Source: Gemmiger sp. An87
GTDB lineage: Bacteria > Bacillota > Clostridia > Oscillospirales > Ruminococcaceae
Assembly: GCF_002159185.1 (NCBI RefSeq)
Contig: NZ_NFHD01000005.1
Coordinates: forward strand, 82,612-146,611
Direction: 5' to 3'
Length of the DNA: 64,000 bases
Shown: in pieces, positions 63,861-64,000 of the stretch
Numbering within the stretch: the stretch's first letter is position 1
Layout of the letters: each line of letters opens with the position of its first letter
Notes under the pieces: model-generated
Databases searched by the model: none
The model's input: only the letters and a program-made list of their open reading frames with translations
Told to the model about the DNA's origin: nothing
Made by a program: the position numbers and the translations under genes

Positions 63861-63870
63861 TTTGGTTTTG

Positions 63871-63907
63871 TGTGCGGGCCCTGCAAAAGGGCCCGCACAT
63901 ATTTTTT
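63871..63907 (+). terminator. Terminator of the antiporter gene
   Basis: TGTGCGGGCCCT pairs perfectly with AGGGCCCGCACA around GCAAA, followed by TATTTTTT. Confidence 0.95.
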
Positions 63908-63917
63908 AACTAGAAAA

Positions 63918-63936
63918 CCACAAGCTATGCTTGTGG
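63918..63936. repeat. Short perfect palindrome near the window end (possible IS200/IS605-type end)
   Basis: CCACAAGC, TAT, GCTTGTGG forms a small hairpin, followed by GACGAGAAGAGCACGAGCG. Such hairpins mark the ends of IS200/IS605 elements, but no transposase is in the window. The last 60 bases also hold TACAAT near 63985, a possible -10 box of the next gene. Confidence 0.3.
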
Positions 63937-64000
63937 ACGAGAAGAGCACGAGCGTTGAAACGGTAAAAAAGAACCTCCTTTTGCTACAATAGAAGCGGGT

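Overview
The window reads as a chromosomal segment of a GC-rich anaerobic Firmicute, most like Oscillospiraceae/Ruminococcaceae (Faecalibacterium, Gemmiger or Subdoligranulum relatives). Grounds: the S10-spc-alpha gene order with secY-adk-map-KOW-infA-rpmJ, strong AGGAGG ribosome-binding sites, frequent GTG and TTG starts, zinc-type S14, L36, L24 and Adk, and anaerobic enzymes (Hcp, an iron-sulfur enoate-reductase-type flavoprotein). The species is inferred from style, not from a marker search.

Layout. 1-3.2 kb: end of a DUF364 protein, then a Tet(M)/EF-G-like GTPase fused to a Rae1/YacP-like NYN nuclease domain. 3.3-15.7 kb: tRNA-Leu(CAA), a truncated serine recombinase, and a complete type I-C CRISPR-Cas locus (cas3-cas5c-cas8c with internal cas11c-cas7c-cas4-cas1-cas2) between two arrays (12 and 35 spacers). 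The arrays have related repeats and related leaders and share one spacer. 15.9-25 kb: mostly minus-strand purine salvage (MerR regulator, guanine deaminase, nucleobase permease), a TetR regulator facing an enoate-reductase-type flavoprotein, a GNAT enzyme and Hcp. 25-33.8 kb: a small sigma factor, a tRNA-like relic, a zinc-ribbon protein, a DUF2142 membrane protein, DUF1858-TrmK-Nif3, a PH-domain membrane protein, RqcH and a zinc-ribbon membrane protein. 33.9-50.1 kb: one long ribosomal protein cluster (rpsJ to rplQ, 31 genes) behind a roughly 320-base structured leader. 50.2-54.5 kb: SAM hydrolase and an ECF transporter (S component, fused ATPases, EcfT). 54.5-64 kb: a palindromic repeat element, prs, csoR, an oligopeptide-type lipoprotein, murD, GNAT, a methionine gamma-lyase family enzyme and a CPA2 antiporter.

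The CRISPR locus is the main accessory module. It should process hairpin repeats with Cas5c, assemble Cas5-Cas7-Cas8-Cas11 Cascade, recruit Cas3, and adapt through Cas4-Cas1-Cas2. The ribosomal block is ordinary housekeeping with two oddities: a lysine/alanine-rich extension on L30 and an undescribed-looking leader. The translation-linked genes elsewhere (GTPase-NYN fusion, RqcH, TrmK) make ribosome quality control a minor theme.

All calls come from reading the sequence and translations; no database search was run.
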